A stretch of DNA of 46,044 nucleotides from JBNKEI01 sp050288705 (GCA_050288705.1 JBNKEI010000167.1:1-46044), one strand, 5' to 3'; shown: positions 24,790-34,263, counted from the stretch's first letter. Numbers and translations are program-made. The notes: generated by a model not told the origin, from the sequence alone.

Positions 24790-25311
24790 TTATGGAGCCA
24801 GCTTTTCTAAAAGCAGTTGCGCCAAGCGATCGACTTCTGGAGTGCTTTGGTAGGTACTCGGGCGGGATTCCACTGGTTTTTCTTGCAATAAACTACTCTG
24901 CATCAAGCTACCTATGTCTACCGACCCCTGGGAAATTGAACCCGTTTTCTGGTTTGCGTCTTGGTTCTGGCAATTATCGCTAGCTGGGGTTTGGTTGTCC
25001 TTATCACTTTTAGTCTCTTCCTGTTCTTCATCGACGATCCACCCCCCTTCTACTTCATAGGCTGCATCGCCTAGCACCACGGAATTCTGGAAACTTTCCG
25101 CACCAAGGGCTCGGATTTGCTCTAGACTTTTGACCTTGTTAATGATTCCAGCGCTATCGCTACCGGAAGTCAACTGCAGAAACAAGGCTGCTTCTTTTGC
25201 TGAATACTCTTTGCCACTCTGGATACAAAGTAGACGATCGGGCAAAAGGTCGACTTTTTTTTGATCCATCCAGGAGTCGAGAAGGGTTTGAGGAAGAAAG
25301 CGAAGGCGCAT
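24790..25311 (-). CDS. Protein of unknown function, Gln/Ser-rich C-terminus
   Basis: From ATG 25311 the protein has 173 residues: a compact N-terminal domain of about 100 (MRLRFLPQTLLDSWMDQKKV ..., with LGDAAYEVEGGWIVDEEQ) and a low-complexity tail rich in Gln, Ser and Asn. I have a faint memory of similar short proteins in myxobacteria but cannot name a family. No ribosome site is convincing. The frame stays open upstream to 25506 through the repeat at 25365-25468 and encodes a hydrophobic stretch there, so an in-frame longer form cannot be ruled out; the short form is preferred because its N-terminus is domain-like. Confidence 0.6.
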   Translation of the reverse strand: MRLRFLPQTLLDSWMDQKKVDLLPDRLLCIQSGKEYSAKEAALFLQLTSGSDSAGIINKVKSLEQIRALGAESFQNSVVLGDAAYEVEGGWIVDEEQEETKSDKDNQTPASDNCQNQDANQKTGSISQGSVDIGSLMQSSLLQEKPVESRPSTYQSTPEVDRLAQLLLEKLAP

Positions 25312-25364
25312 AAGGCTTACTACTAGCACGCTTATACCGTAGCATACAAGGCACTCAATTGAGG

Positions 25365-25468
25365 CAATTGCAAAACCCCAATTTTTTCGCTTTGGGCAAG
25401 CAAAGCTCGCCGTCGCTCTACTCGGGGTTCTCGCCCCAAACCCCATTTGCCGGCGGGTTTTGCAATTG
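25365..25468. repeat. MITE-like palindromic repeat, copy 2
   Basis: 104 bp bounded by perfect 14-bp terminal inverted repeats CAATTGCAAAACCC / GGGTTTTGCAATTG, with an internal hairpin GCTTTG-GGCAAG-CAAAGC and a GGGG/CCCC arm. Related to 21335-21432, same orientation and likewise just upstream of a minus-strand gene. No open frame of its own. Confidence 0.85.
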
Positions 25469-25573
25469 GCTAAACTAAGACCACCGCAAGAACCCATTTT
25501 CTGCATTAAGTAAGTAGCTCACCGTCTCTCTATTCAGGGCTTCTGCCACCATTCGTCGACGATTCTGCAGTTC

Positions 25574-26947
25574 CTAATTTTTTTCTAGGGGGGTGCTTAT
25601 TAGTCCAGTCACCTCGAAAACTAAGATTGGTGTATCTCGGCTTTTTATATAGAACGGCTCTCGCTCTCTTGCCGCCACCCGGCGAACCACCGACTGGTAG
25701 GTAGAGTGGGTAATTAGTATTTCTCCCTCTCCCGCTAGGGATTCTAGGTATTGAGCCAGAAATACGTTTTCGCCAATTACTGCATACTCCATCCGTCTTT
25801 CAGAACCCACATTGCCTGCAATTGCTTTTCCGGTATTGATTCCAATTCCAAGAAAAACCACCGGCTTTCCAGCAGCTTTTCTTTTTTGATTAACCAATAC
25901 CACTCGCTGCTCAATTTCTATAGCCGAAAGAACCGCCCGCATAGGAGCATCATCTACCGAAAAAGGCGCACCAAAAACAGCCATTACCGCATCGCCAACA
26001 AATTTATTTACTGTACCGTGATGCTTAAAAATTACTTCCACCACAATTTCGAAATATTCATTGAGCAATAACATAACTTCCCTTGCAGGCATTTTTGCTG
26101 CAAGATTGCCAAAATTGCGAATATCTACAAATAAAACAGTTACTTCTCGGATTTCTCCTTTCAAATCCAGATCCGACCTTTCCGAAAGAATTCTGTTTGC
26201 CACCTCATCAGAAACGTAGCGAGAAAGTGTGTCTTTTAGCCGTTCGCCTTCTTTTAGTCCGCGCACCATTTCATTGTAGGCACGAGCCAGGAGTCCTACT
26301 TCGTCGTTAGAAAGAACTTCTACCATAGGAAACTCACCCTTTCCTATGCTGTCCATAGCCCGGGCTAATTCGTGCACCGGGCGAACAATACGTCGCGCCA
26401 GTGTTAATGCGCCCAGCACGGCAATTGTCAAACAACCAAGTAAAACCAGTGCGCTGGAAATCAAACGCGAGCGCAACACCTTTTCAAGGTGAACAGTAGA
26501 AAATCCAAACTGAATTTCTTCTTGGTTTTCGCCTACTCTTAGTTTGAGCCGCTTTACAACCAGTTTTTGATCGTAATTAGTATCCAGACGTCGAAGAATT
26601 TCCAGCGCCTTGCGCGGCTCTTTTTCCCATTTTGCGGCGAGCTCACTATCGACTAATGACAAGCGCTCCAAATGAACCGCCGATTCCTCTAACAGGGGAA
26701 TTCCGTTGCGCACCCGCAAAACAAAAGCCAAGTCAGGATGCATGGCACTATGAGTTAGCGCCGTAGCATTAACCGCTCCCCCTAGTCCAAGAGTTACTAC
26801 AATTTGACGATATTGTTCGATTCGCTCTTCTCTTTCCTGAATTGCCGGACGAAAGACTGCCCAATACCAAACAGCAATACAGGCACCCACTACCAATAGC
26901 GCCGCGAACGAACCGATCTTAAATGAAAGAGGACAACGAGCCTTCAA
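25574..26947 (-). CDS. Membrane-bound class III adenylate cyclase with HAMP
   Basis: A 457-residue cyclase predicted to make cAMP. Order: TM1 (about 10-32), an extracytoplasmic sensor of about 130 residues, TM2 (about 162-182), HAMP (RRIVRPVHELARAMDSIGKG, then LSNDEVGLLARAYNEM), and a class III catalytic domain. VTVLFVDIRNFG (about 268) and FVGDAVMAVFG (about 316) carry the two metal Asp residues; GIGINTGKAIAGNVGSERRM holds the transition-state Asn/Arg region. Specificity for ATP over GTP is likely by family, not shown. It lies 19 bases after the sigma-like gene, in one likely operon. Confidence 0.9.
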   Translation of the reverse strand: MKARCPLSFKIGSFAALLVVGACIAVWYWAVFRPAIQEREERIEQYRQIVVTLGLGGAVNATALTHSAMHPDLAFVLRVRNGIPLLEESAVHLERLSLVDSELAAKWEKEPRKALEILRRLDTNYDQKLVVKRLKLRVGENQEEIQFGFSTVHLEKVLRSRLISSALVLLGCLTIAVLGALTLARRIVRPVHELARAMDSIGKGEFPMVEVLSNDEVGLLARAYNEMVRGLKEGERLKDTLSRYVSDEVANRILSERSDLDLKGEIREVTVLFVDIRNFGNLAAKMPAREVMLLLNEYFEIVVEVIFKHHGTVNKFVGDAVMAVFGAPFSVDDAPMRAVLSAIEIEQRVVLVNQKRKAAGKPVVFLGIGINTGKAIAGNVGSERRMEYAVIGENVFLAQYLESLAGEGEILITHSTYQSVVRRVAAREREPFYIKSRDTPILVFEVTGLISTPLEKN

Positions 26948-26966
26948 GAAATTCGCCTTTCTGCTA

Positions 26967-27440
26967 TTAATCTGACCCTTCAGTAAGCAACTCTCCTTCA
27001 GTTGCTTGGCGCAGCTTAGTAAGCCCGCGGGTCTCTACTTGGCGAATGCGCTCCCGAGTAAGATTCAAGATGGAACCGACTTCTTCTAGGGTGATACCAC
27101 CCTTTTCGGCTACGTCTAGGGCACAGGTGTACTTCAGCTCCCAAATCTCTTTGTCAGGAAAATTCATTTTGACTGAGCCGGTATCGGGATTCACATCTAA
27201 ATAGAGGTGATGTTTGCAAGATACAAAAAAACAAGGGCGAGGCCCATTAACACATTCAGACCGAATACGCGGCCTCATAGTGCTAAGTGTTTCCAGCAGT
27301 TCTTGTTCTTCAGGGTCAATTAGCCCTAATAAGCGACGTCGCCGAAGATCGCGCGCCATTTCTTTTCGGGACATGGTTCGGGATCGACTTGTTCGCTGTC
27401 GGCTCCCTTCATTTTCACATCCTTCGGCTTCCCGTCCCAT
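26967..27440 (-). CDS. Sigma-70 region 4-type DNA-binding protein
   Basis: A 157-residue protein ending in a helix-turn-helix of sigma-70 region 4 type (GITLEEVGSILNLTRERIRQ, then VETRGLTKLR), but with no region 2, so it cannot be a normal sigma factor. Upstream lies a conserved-looking Cys-rich segment (CVNGPRPCFFVSCKHHLYLD, then VNPDTGSVKMNFPD) that I associate with a family in myxobacteria and related deltaproteobacteria. ATG 27440 is used; ATG 27374 (MSRKEMARDL) is an alternative, as no strong ribosome site distinguishes them. It is divergent from gspC and may regulate the secretion operon or the cyclase gene; that is inference. Confidence 0.8.
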   Translation of the reverse strand: MGREAEGCENEGSRQRTSRSRTMSRKEMARDLRRRRLLGLIDPEEQELLETLSTMRPRIRSECVNGPRPCFFVSCKHHLYLDVNPDTGSVKMNFPDKEIWELKYTCALDVAEKGGITLEEVGSILNLTRERIRQVETRGLTKLRQATEGELLTEGSD

Positions 27441-27484
27441 CGAACACGATTCCTATGCTGTTTAACATAATGCCTACCACGAAT

Positions 27485-27513
27485 TCGATATCCTCCATCA
27501 GTTCGACTGTCAA
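27485..27513 (-). promoter_or_regulatory. Candidate sigma70 promoter of the sigma-like gene and cyclase
   Basis: Minus strand perfect -35 TTGACA (27513-27508), 17 bases, then TATCGA (27490-27485), about 45 bases before ATG 27440. The -10 box is weak. Confidence 0.45.
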
Positions 27514-27571
27514 GCGTTCCAGTTGCTTTTATGCGAAAGCTATTCCCGGTTGCAGAGCCTAGATTGCCATT

Positions 27572-27600
27572 TTGTCAAACCTGGCCAACCGATCTCTAAT
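27572..27600 (+). promoter_or_regulatory. Candidate sigma70 promoter of the T2SS operon
   Basis: TTGTCA (27572-27577), 17 bases, TCTAAT (27595-27600); each box is one base off consensus. It would give a 5' leader of about 185 bases before gspC and lies in the 355-base gap between the divergent genes. No other gene in this gap is convincing. Confidence 0.55.
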
Positions 27601-27795
27601 CACCTTTGACATATTGTCCGAAGTGGCTTTTTCATGAAGAAAGCTTTTCCAAGCAAACGCACCTTTGCCCGCTAAGAATTTGTCCTTTAACTTCAACATG
27701 TTAGCACTGCAGAGAAAAAGTTTGCGTCCCGTTGGGCATGGAACTTGCTGCACAAGTGTTGCCTGGACGCTGCTTTTTTTTGAAACCCGTGTTCG

Positions 27796-28704
27796 ATGGA
27801 ACTTTTTTTTAGAAAGCACTTTTGGATTGTCACTTTGGTCTTCTTATTGGCCTGTGCCCTTTTGGCGGCCAAGACAGTCAACGTATGGATAGGCAAAGTC
27901 CTGGAACCAGGATTCAAGCTGACTCCTAGCAATACCTCCACTCATGCAAGCTTTTCTGTAGCCAAGCGGAAACATCTTTCTGACCAGGCGGTATCGCGAA
28001 TTACTGGCATTCCTGTCCCTCCCAAAGAAACGCCTGAAGAAACTCAGCTAGCTCAACTATCAAACCAAGAGCCAGTACGAACAAGTCTAAGTGCGCGCCT
28101 TCTAGGAACCGTGTTAGCAAACTCACCAGAATGGTCCATGGCTACTTTGGACAATGGTTCTGGTCCTACCGTCTATATGGTAGGCGACACCATTCAAAGT
28201 GCCACTATTCTTGAAATTGAACGCAAGAAGGTTTTTATAAATAACGCCGGACGCAAAGAATATATCGATTGTGAGCATAATTCTGGAGGAACCGGGATTA
28301 GTTCGGCAGCTGCTTCACATGTGGCTTCCGCTATTAAGGCTGCCCCTTCTTCCAATATTGGCGCAAATATTAGGTCAACTGGCGAAAATACTTATGAGAT
28401 TCCCAAATCGGAAATCGATAATGCCTTAGGAAACCTGAACAATATTGCCATGCAGGCTCGGGTTGTGCCTGCCTTTAAAAACGGAGTGGCGACCGGGTTT
28501 AAGCTTTTTTCCATACGCCCCAACTCTCTCTATACCAAAATTGGATTAGTAAATGGCGATATAATTAAACGGATTAACGGCTATGAAATCAACGATCCTG
28601 CTAAGGCTCTGGAAGTTTACGCCAAACTGAAAAACTCCACTCGAATTGAAATTGAAGGTGAACGTAACAATCAATCTTTCCACAAGGTCTACAACGTGCG
28701 GTAG
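27796..28704 (+). CDS. gspC: T2SS inner-membrane protein GspC
   Basis: A 302-residue bitopic protein that links the inner-membrane platform to the secretin. TM helix at about 8-28, a homology region of about 95-160 (LSARLLGTVLANSPEWSMAT, then YMVGDTIQSATILEIERKKV) that contacts the GspD N0 domain, a Ser/Ala-rich linker, and a C-terminal PDZ domain (about 215-300: GFKLFSIRPNSLYTKIGLVN, GDIIKRINGY). It is the first gene of the gsp operon. No good ribosome site precedes ATG 27796. Confidence 0.9.
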   Translation: MELFFRKHFWIVTLVFLLACALLAAKTVNVWIGKVLEPGFKLTPSNTSTHASFSVAKRKHLSDQAVSRITGIPVPPKETPEETQLAQLSNQEPVRTSLSARLLGTVLANSPEWSMATLDNGSGPTVYMVGDTIQSATILEIERKKVFINNAGRKEYIDCEHNSGGTGISSAAASHVASAIKAAPSSNIGANIRSTGENTYEIPKSEIDNALGNLNNIAMQARVVPAFKNGVATGFKLFSIRPNSLYTKIGLVNGDIIKRINGYEINDPAKALEVYAKLKNSTRIEIEGERNNQSFHKVYNVR

Positions 28705-28741
28705 ACTTTTAGTCTCCCGCCTTAGTGCAAAACGGTCCTAT

Positions 28742-31204
28742 ATGCAACAGTCTGCGCGTGTCCTTTTGGTTTTTGTTCGGCTATCGGTTTTAATATCCAT
28801 GGCGTTTCCTGCAGTGAGCGCCGCTAAGGCAAAAGCTCCTATTAAGAAAGTGCAATTGCCGGGAACAAGAGAACCTCGTCAGCCCCCAGCCATTCTCACC
28901 CCCGAAGATCAGAAGGGACCAGATCGCCAAACCATACGTAAAAATGGATTGTTTCAGCTAGATTTCGAAGGAGTCGCAATCGATAAGCTGGCTCAAACCA
29001 TTTCCGACATGACCGGCAAGCTTTTTATTATTCCCGATAATATCCGAGGAAAGATTACTATAATCGGCCCAGAACATGGCAAATCTGGGGTTACTGCTAA
29101 AGAGGCTTATGCCGCCTTCCTTGCTTCTTTAGATGCAAACGGGCTTACTGTTTACCGGGCGGGAAAATTTTACAAAATTGTACAAAAACGAGACGGGAAG
29201 CAAAGTAATATTCCTACTGTACTCGAGCAAAATGCTCCTTATACTCACAACGAGCAAATGATTACTAAGCTATTTAGGCTCCAATACATTGAAGCAGAGC
29301 CAATACGCTCGGTAGTCCAGCAATTGGCATCAAAAGATGGCGATGCCATAGCTTTTCCGCCAGATATGCTTATTGTTAATGATACCGGTTTGAATATGCA
29401 CCGGTTAGAAAGAATAATTGCCCAACTTGACAGTGCCAGCACCAGTGACGAAATTCGTGTAATCCAGATAAACTATGCTTCTGCCAATGATATGGCCGAC
29501 AAATTAAGTCAAATTTTTGATGATAAAAATCCCAAAAATAATACCGCCAATCGCTCTGGCCGAACGGTTCGTTCTCGTTCCAATAGAACTCCCACTCCAA
29601 CTTCTAATAGTGGCGATTCGGCATCTCTTTCTAAGATTATTGCCGATGAACGCACCAATAAGTTGATTGTCATTGCCAACGATCGCGCTTTCCAGCGCAT
29701 CCAAGATATTCTGAAGCAACTTGATTCCCCCATGCCCGGCGAAGGCTCGGTACGCGTCTACTATTTGAAAAATGCGAATGCGGAAGAGATGGCCAGTACT
29801 TTGGCATCACTAACTCAAGGCACCGGCGCCAAAAGCCAACGGACACGGACACGAACACGGACATCAGCTTCCAGCGGTCAGACCGCAGTGGCTAGCCTAT
29901 TTTCCGGCGAAGTAAAAATAACCGCCGATAAAGGCAGTAATTCTTTAGTAATTGTGGCTAGCAATGCTGATTACAAAAATTTAATCAAGGTTATTGAAAG
30001 ACTAGACCTGCCTCGCCGTCAGGTTTTTATCGAGGCAGTGATAATGGAAGTGAATCTAGATAATAATCTTAACTATGGGGTTTCCGTGCACGGTGGAAAG
30101 GAAGCCACAGTGCAAAACAAAACTTCTCTTTTGTACGGCGGTTCGGAAGTAGCAGGTTCCTCGCTCTTAGGCCCTAATCTATTGGCTTCTTTTGGAGGTT
30201 TTCTGGCTGGACTGCAAGGCCCGTTGCTTTCCGAGATCAATTCCAATTTTCCTCGGGTGCCTGCATTTTCTATAGTTCTGCAAGCATTGCAAAACTCTTC
30301 GAACGTCAATGTATTATCAACGCCGCACATTTTGGCTAGTGATAATGAAGAAGCAGCAATAACCGTAGGAGAAAACGTGCCCGTACAGGCAGGAATATCT
30401 ACTCCGGCTTCAATTGCTTCCACTTTAACCGGCACCAAAGATTTAAATAGTGTTCTTGGCACGCTTGGCAATTATGCTCCCATTCAACGGCAAAATATTG
30501 GATTAGAGCTTAAAATAAAGCCTCAAATCAACGAAAGTGATTTTATTCGACTGGAAATTCAAGAACAAACCGAAGAAATTACTAGCAACGACCCCACCCT
30601 CGGCCCTACCACTTCCAAGAAAACCGCTAAAACTACAGTGGTCGCTAAAGATCAGCAAACAGTCGTTATTGGAGGAATGATCAAAGAAAAAGCAATCCGA
30701 GGCGTTAAAAAAGTACCTCTATTAGGCGATATTCCCGTGCTTGGTTGGCTATTTCGAAGTACTACCGAAGAAAAAACGAAAAGCAATCTTCTTCTCTTTC
30801 TAACTCCTTACATAATTCGCGACCCTTCTGATTTCCGGCGAATATTTGAACGCAAAATGAAAGAAAGGCAACAGTTTGTTGAGCAGTTTTACGGCCGTAA
30901 GCCCGGCTATCAAGTGCCCATCGATTATTCCCGCAAGATTGGGCCACTGGCAAAAATGATTAAAACCATTAGTCTTGATTCCAAAAAAATTGAGAATGGA
31001 GGACCTGGTGGAGTGGATGAGCGTCTCATTGCTCCCCAAGACGGCGATGAACAGAATTCTGCGGGACCAATCGCGCCGGAGACACCCGAAGTTATGCCAC
31101 CGCAACCACCTCCGGAATCGCTACCCGAGAATGACCATTTGCCTATACCAGAATTACCCCCGGACATCGAGTCTGGCAGTAAATACCAACCAGAAGTGAA
31201 CTAA
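28742..31204 (+). CDS. gspD: T2SS outer-membrane secretin GspD
   Basis: An 820-residue secretin forming the outer-membrane channel. ATG 28742 opens a signal peptide (MQQSARVLLVFVRLSVLISM, ending AVSA); the frame is open upstream to 28646 but that part overlaps gspC. N0 is near residues 50-130 (FQLDFEGVAIDKLAQTISDM), followed by N1-N3 repeats, with an Arg/Thr-rich hexanucleotide-repeat loop (GGACAC-type units, 29841-29864) between N2 and N3. The secretin core begins VFIEAVIMEVNLDNNLNYGV and ends VPLLGDIPVLGWLFRSTTEE, then LLLFLTPYII. A Pro/Glu-rich tail of about 70 residues follows. No pilotin gene is seen. An AACGGT element rather than GGAG precedes the start. Confidence 0.95.
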   Translation: MQQSARVLLVFVRLSVLISMAFPAVSAAKAKAPIKKVQLPGTREPRQPPAILTPEDQKGPDRQTIRKNGLFQLDFEGVAIDKLAQTISDMTGKLFIIPDNIRGKITIIGPEHGKSGVTAKEAYAAFLASLDANGLTVYRAGKFYKIVQKRDGKQSNIPTVLEQNAPYTHNEQMITKLFRLQYIEAEPIRSVVQQLASKDGDAIAFPPDMLIVNDTGLNMHRLERIIAQLDSASTSDEIRVIQINYASANDMADKLSQIFDDKNPKNNTANRSGRTVRSRSNRTPTPTSNSGDSASLSKIIADERTNKLIVIANDRAFQRIQDILKQLDSPMPGEGSVRVYYLKNANAEEMASTLASLTQGTGAKSQRTRTRTRTSASSGQTAVASLFSGEVKITADKGSNSLVIVASNADYKNLIKVIERLDLPRRQVFIEAVIMEVNLDNNLNYGVSVHGGKEATVQNKTSLLYGGSEVAGSSLLGPNLLASFGGFLAGLQGPLLSEINSNFPRVPAFSIVLQALQNSSNVNVLSTPHILASDNEEAAITVGENVPVQAGISTPASIASTLTGTKDLNSVLGTLGNYAPIQRQNIGLELKIKPQINESDFIRLEIQEQTEEITSNDPTLGPTTSKKTAKTTVVAKDQQTVVIGGMIKEKAIRGVKKVPLLGDIPVLGWLFRSTTEEKTKSNLLLFLTPYIIRDPSDFRRIFERKMKERQQFVEQFYGRKPGYQVPIDYSRKIGPLAKMIKTISLDSKKIENGGPGGVDERLIAPQDGDEQNSAGPIAPETPEVMPPQPPPESLPENDHLPIPELPPDIESGSKYQPEVN

Positions 31205-31216
31205 AACGGTGCGCTA

Positions 31217-33031
31217 ATGAGGGAATCCACCACCATAATTTCTTACAATCACCAGGAAGCGTACCCCGAGCGCTCTTTGCTGGTGGCTAATGCACCAGTG
31301 TCTTTATGCGGCCGTCTTCTTGGTCAAATTTTGATCGAAAAAGGCCACGTCAAGCCAGAAAAAATAGATGAAGCTCTCATCTTGCAAAAAGAAAAAGGCG
31401 GTCGTTTAGGCGAAATATTAATTTCCTTAAAACTAGTTAGCGAAGAAGAAATTCTTCAATCTTTGGCCATTCAATTGGATTTGGCTTTTCTATCCCAAAT
31501 TGATGCGTCTAAAATTGATTTAGAGCTTATTAGAAAAATTCCCATAAATTTTGCTAAGCAAGCCAAACTTCTTCCTTTGGGTCGCCAAAACCAATCTTTA
31601 CAAGTGGCTATTCATAATCCATTGGATACTACTGCTCTCGATCATATTCGTAACCTATTAAATTCTCCCATTGAACCTTGCATTGCCTCCCCCTCGGTTC
31701 TTATCGATGCCATCAACGCCGCCTATGATCGCGCTTCTCATGAAGGCGGGCAAATGCTGGAGAGCCTGGATGAAGCTAACGAAGACTTAGATACTCTGGC
31801 CCACGTACTGGAAGAGCCTAAAGACCTTCTGGATGCGACTGACGATGAAGCGCCTATAATTCGCTTAGTCAACAGTTTATTAAAACGCTCGGTTAAGGAA
31901 AAAGCTAGCGATATTCATATTGAACCCTACGAGCGCGAAGTTGTGGTTCGCTTTCGAAAAGACGGCGTACTCCATGAAATCATTCGGCCTCCTAAGCGCT
32001 ATCAAAAAGCCATTGCCAGCCGTGTAAAAATCATGGGGCAACTTAATATTGCAGAAACACGCCTGCCTCAAGACGGTCGTATTCGTATTAAAATAGCCGG
32101 CAAGGATGTGGACATTAGGCTTTCCACCATTCCTACTTCTTATGGTGAACGCATTGTTATGCGCTTGCTCGATAAGAGCGCTACTTTGCTCAATCTTGAA
32201 GATTTGGGCTTCGAGCCTCATCAACTAAAAGGCATGGAAAATCTAATTTCCAAGAGCCATGGTATTGTGTTGGTTACCGGTCCAACCGGTTCTGGAAAAA
32301 CCACAACCCTCTATGCAGCGCTGTCTCGCATTAATAAACCCGATCTAAATATTCTGACTGCGGAAGATCCGGTGGAATATCAGCTACAAGGAATTGGACA
32401 AACCCCGGTTAGTCCGAAAATCGGGCTTACATTTGCTTATGCCTTGCGCTCCTTTTTGCGGCAAGATCCCGATGTAATTATGGTGGGTGAAATTCGCGAT
32501 TTGGAAACTGCGGAAATCGCCATTCAAGCGTCATTAACCGGACATTTGGTCTTCTCCACAGTGCATACTAATGATGCCGCCGGTGCTATTACTCGCTTAG
32601 TCGATATGGGAGTGGAACCTTTCCTAGTAGCCAGCTCGCTAGTAGGCATTCTTGCTCAACGGTTAGTACGAGTAGTCTGCCCCATGTGCCGTATTGCTTA
32701 TACACCTTCTGAGGAGGAATTGGCCGAAGTCTCTTTGACTACTGCTAAGCTTAATTCTTTGGGTGCAACTCACATTTTCAAGGCTTCGGAAAGAGGCTGC
32801 GAGCATTGCGAGTTTGCCGGCTACAAAGGAAGAACCGCGATTTACGAATTAATGATGGTGGACGACGACATTCGTCAACTAATTCTTAAAAATGTTGATT
32901 CCAATACTATAAAGAAAAAAGCAATTGAAAAGGGAATGCGCACTCTCATCGATGACGGAGCACGTAAAGTGGCCCAAGGAATCACTACCAACTCCGAAGT
33001 GTTATGGGTTGCTCAACAGGACCTTGAATAA
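31217..33031 (+). CDS. gspE: T2SS assembly ATPase GspE
   Basis: A 604-residue hexameric ATPase that powers pseudopilus assembly. The N-terminal domain (about 30-180, LCGRLLGQILIEKGHVKPEK) binds GspL; the C-terminal RecA-like domain has Walker A GPTGSGKTTTLY (about 354), an Asp box, Walker B DPDVIMVGEIRD (about 416) and a His box (GHLVFSTVHTNDA). The zinc-binding tetracysteine CPMC (about 487) and CEHC (about 528) is intact. Its stop overlaps the gspF ATG by one base. Confidence 0.96.
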   Translation: MRESTTIISYNHQEAYPERSLLVANAPVSLCGRLLGQILIEKGHVKPEKIDEALILQKEKGGRLGEILISLKLVSEEEILQSLAIQLDLAFLSQIDASKIDLELIRKIPINFAKQAKLLPLGRQNQSLQVAIHNPLDTTALDHIRNLLNSPIEPCIASPSVLIDAINAAYDRASHEGGQMLESLDEANEDLDTLAHVLEEPKDLLDATDDEAPIIRLVNSLLKRSVKEKASDIHIEPYEREVVVRFRKDGVLHEIIRPPKRYQKAIASRVKIMGQLNIAETRLPQDGRIRIKIAGKDVDIRLSTIPTSYGERIVMRLLDKSATLLNLEDLGFEPHQLKGMENLISKSHGIVLVTGPTGSGKTTTLYAALSRINKPDLNILTAEDPVEYQLQGIGQTPVSPKIGLTFAYALRSFLRQDPDVIMVGEIRDLETAEIAIQASLTGHLVFSTVHTNDAAGAITRLVDMGVEPFLVASSLVGILAQRLVRVVCPMCRIAYTPSEEELAEVSLTTAKLNSLGATHIFKASERGCEHCEFAGYKGRTAIYELMMVDDDIRQLILKNVDSNTIKKKAIEKGMRTLIDDGARKVAQGITTNSEVLWVAQQDLE

Positions 33032-34263
33032 TGCCAGTATTCGAATACAAAGGCGTAACCAGCGCCGGCAAAGAAGTAAAAGGGGTTCGCGACGCCGATA
33101 GTGGAAAAGCCCTGCATGCGATTTTGCGTAAAGAGGGAATTTTTCTAATGGAGGTATTGTCGCAGAAGCAAGCCGAAAGCGTGTCTTTGCGTAAGGGAAT
33201 TGATTTATCTAAGCTTCTAAAACAACGAGTTCCAGCTCGTGACGTGGCAGTAATGACTCGCCAACTTGCCGTGCTTATTGGTGCGGGCGTAGCTTTGGTG
33301 GAGGCACTATCTACTCTACAAGACCAAGTTGATCACGAATATTTGAAGCTCATCATCAGCCAGATTAAAAATCGAGTCAACGAAGGGGGATCGCTGGCCG
33401 ACGCCCTAGCTTTGCATCCCAAAATATTTTCTAATCTGTATATTAATATGATTCGCGCTGGCGAGCATTCCGGCGCTTTGGATGTGGTTTTAATGAGATT
33501 AGCTGATTTTACTGAAAATCAAGCACAATTACGCTCAAAAGTCTTGGGAACTATGCTGTACCCAATAATCATGGTTTTTGTAGGATTTATAAATCTGGGA
33601 GTGCTTTTTACATTTGTAGTTCCCAAAGTCATCCGAATTTTTGATGACAACAAACTAACTCTCCCCCTATCAACAAAAATTTTAATTTTCATCAATCAAA
33701 CAGTCCAGGATTACTGGTGGCTCCTTTTGATTGGCGTGTCGTTTTCTATTTGGGGTTTCTTAACCTGGAAAAAGAGCCCTTCCGGACGAGTGCGCTGGGA
33801 CCAACTAGTATTGAAATCACCGATTATTGGGCCCCTGGTAAAAATGATCGCCGTAGCGCGCTTTTCTCGCACCATGTCTACTCTTCTTAAAAGCGGTGTT
33901 CCCCTTTTAACTGCTTTAGATATTGTGAAAAATATTGTTAATAATGCCATTCTGGCTGCGGTCATTGAAAACTCTCGCGACTCGATTCGGGAGGGAGAAT
34001 CCATTGCTGCTCCCCTCAGGCGATCGGGTCAATTTCCCCCCTTGATGTATCATATGATCGCCATAGGAGAACGTTCTGGCCAACTGGAGGAAATGCTCAT
34101 TAATGTAGCCAACACTTATGAGAGCCAGGTGGAGGTACAAGTTTCTGCCATGACTTCGCTGCTCGGACCAGTAATGATTGTATTAATGGGAGCAATTGTG
34201 GCGTTTATTGTTATTTCAATACTTCTGCCAATTTTGAAATTAAACACCATGGTGCACGGTTGA
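33031..34263 (+). CDS. gspF: T2SS platform protein GspF
   Basis: A 410-residue inner-membrane protein with two homologous cytoplasmic GspF domains (VAVMTRQLAVLIGAGVALVE near 72; VARFSRTMSTLLKSGVPLLT near 275) and three transmembrane helices (about 175, 225 and 380-405). It forms the centre of the assembly platform with GspE and GspL. Start ATG 33031 overlaps gspE, showing translational coupling. Length is normal for the family. Confidence 0.96.
   Translation: MPVFEYKGVTSAGKEVKGVRDADSGKALHAILRKEGIFLMEVLSQKQAESVSLRKGIDLSKLLKQRVPARDVAVMTRQLAVLIGAGVALVEALSTLQDQVDHEYLKLIISQIKNRVNEGGSLADALALHPKIFSNLYINMIRAGEHSGALDVVLMRLADFTENQAQLRSKVLGTMLYPIIMVFVGFINLGVLFTFVVPKVIRIFDDNKLTLPLSTKILIFINQTVQDYWWLLLIGVSFSIWGFLTWKKSPSGRVRWDQLVLKSPIIGPLVKMIAVARFSRTMSTLLKSGVPLLTALDIVKNIVNNAILAAVIENSRDSIREGESIAAPLRRSGQFPPLMYHMIAIGERSGQLEEMLINVANTYESQVEVQVSAMTSLLGPVMIVLMGAIVAFIVISILLPILKLNTMVHG

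Noticed and set aside
27559..27819. Minus-strand open frame of 86 codons (or 46 from 27699) in the gap before gspC
   Set aside because: It overlaps the gspC start and the best T2SS promoter candidate and has no ribosome site. The last 46 residues look protein-like, so a small gene is not fully excluded.
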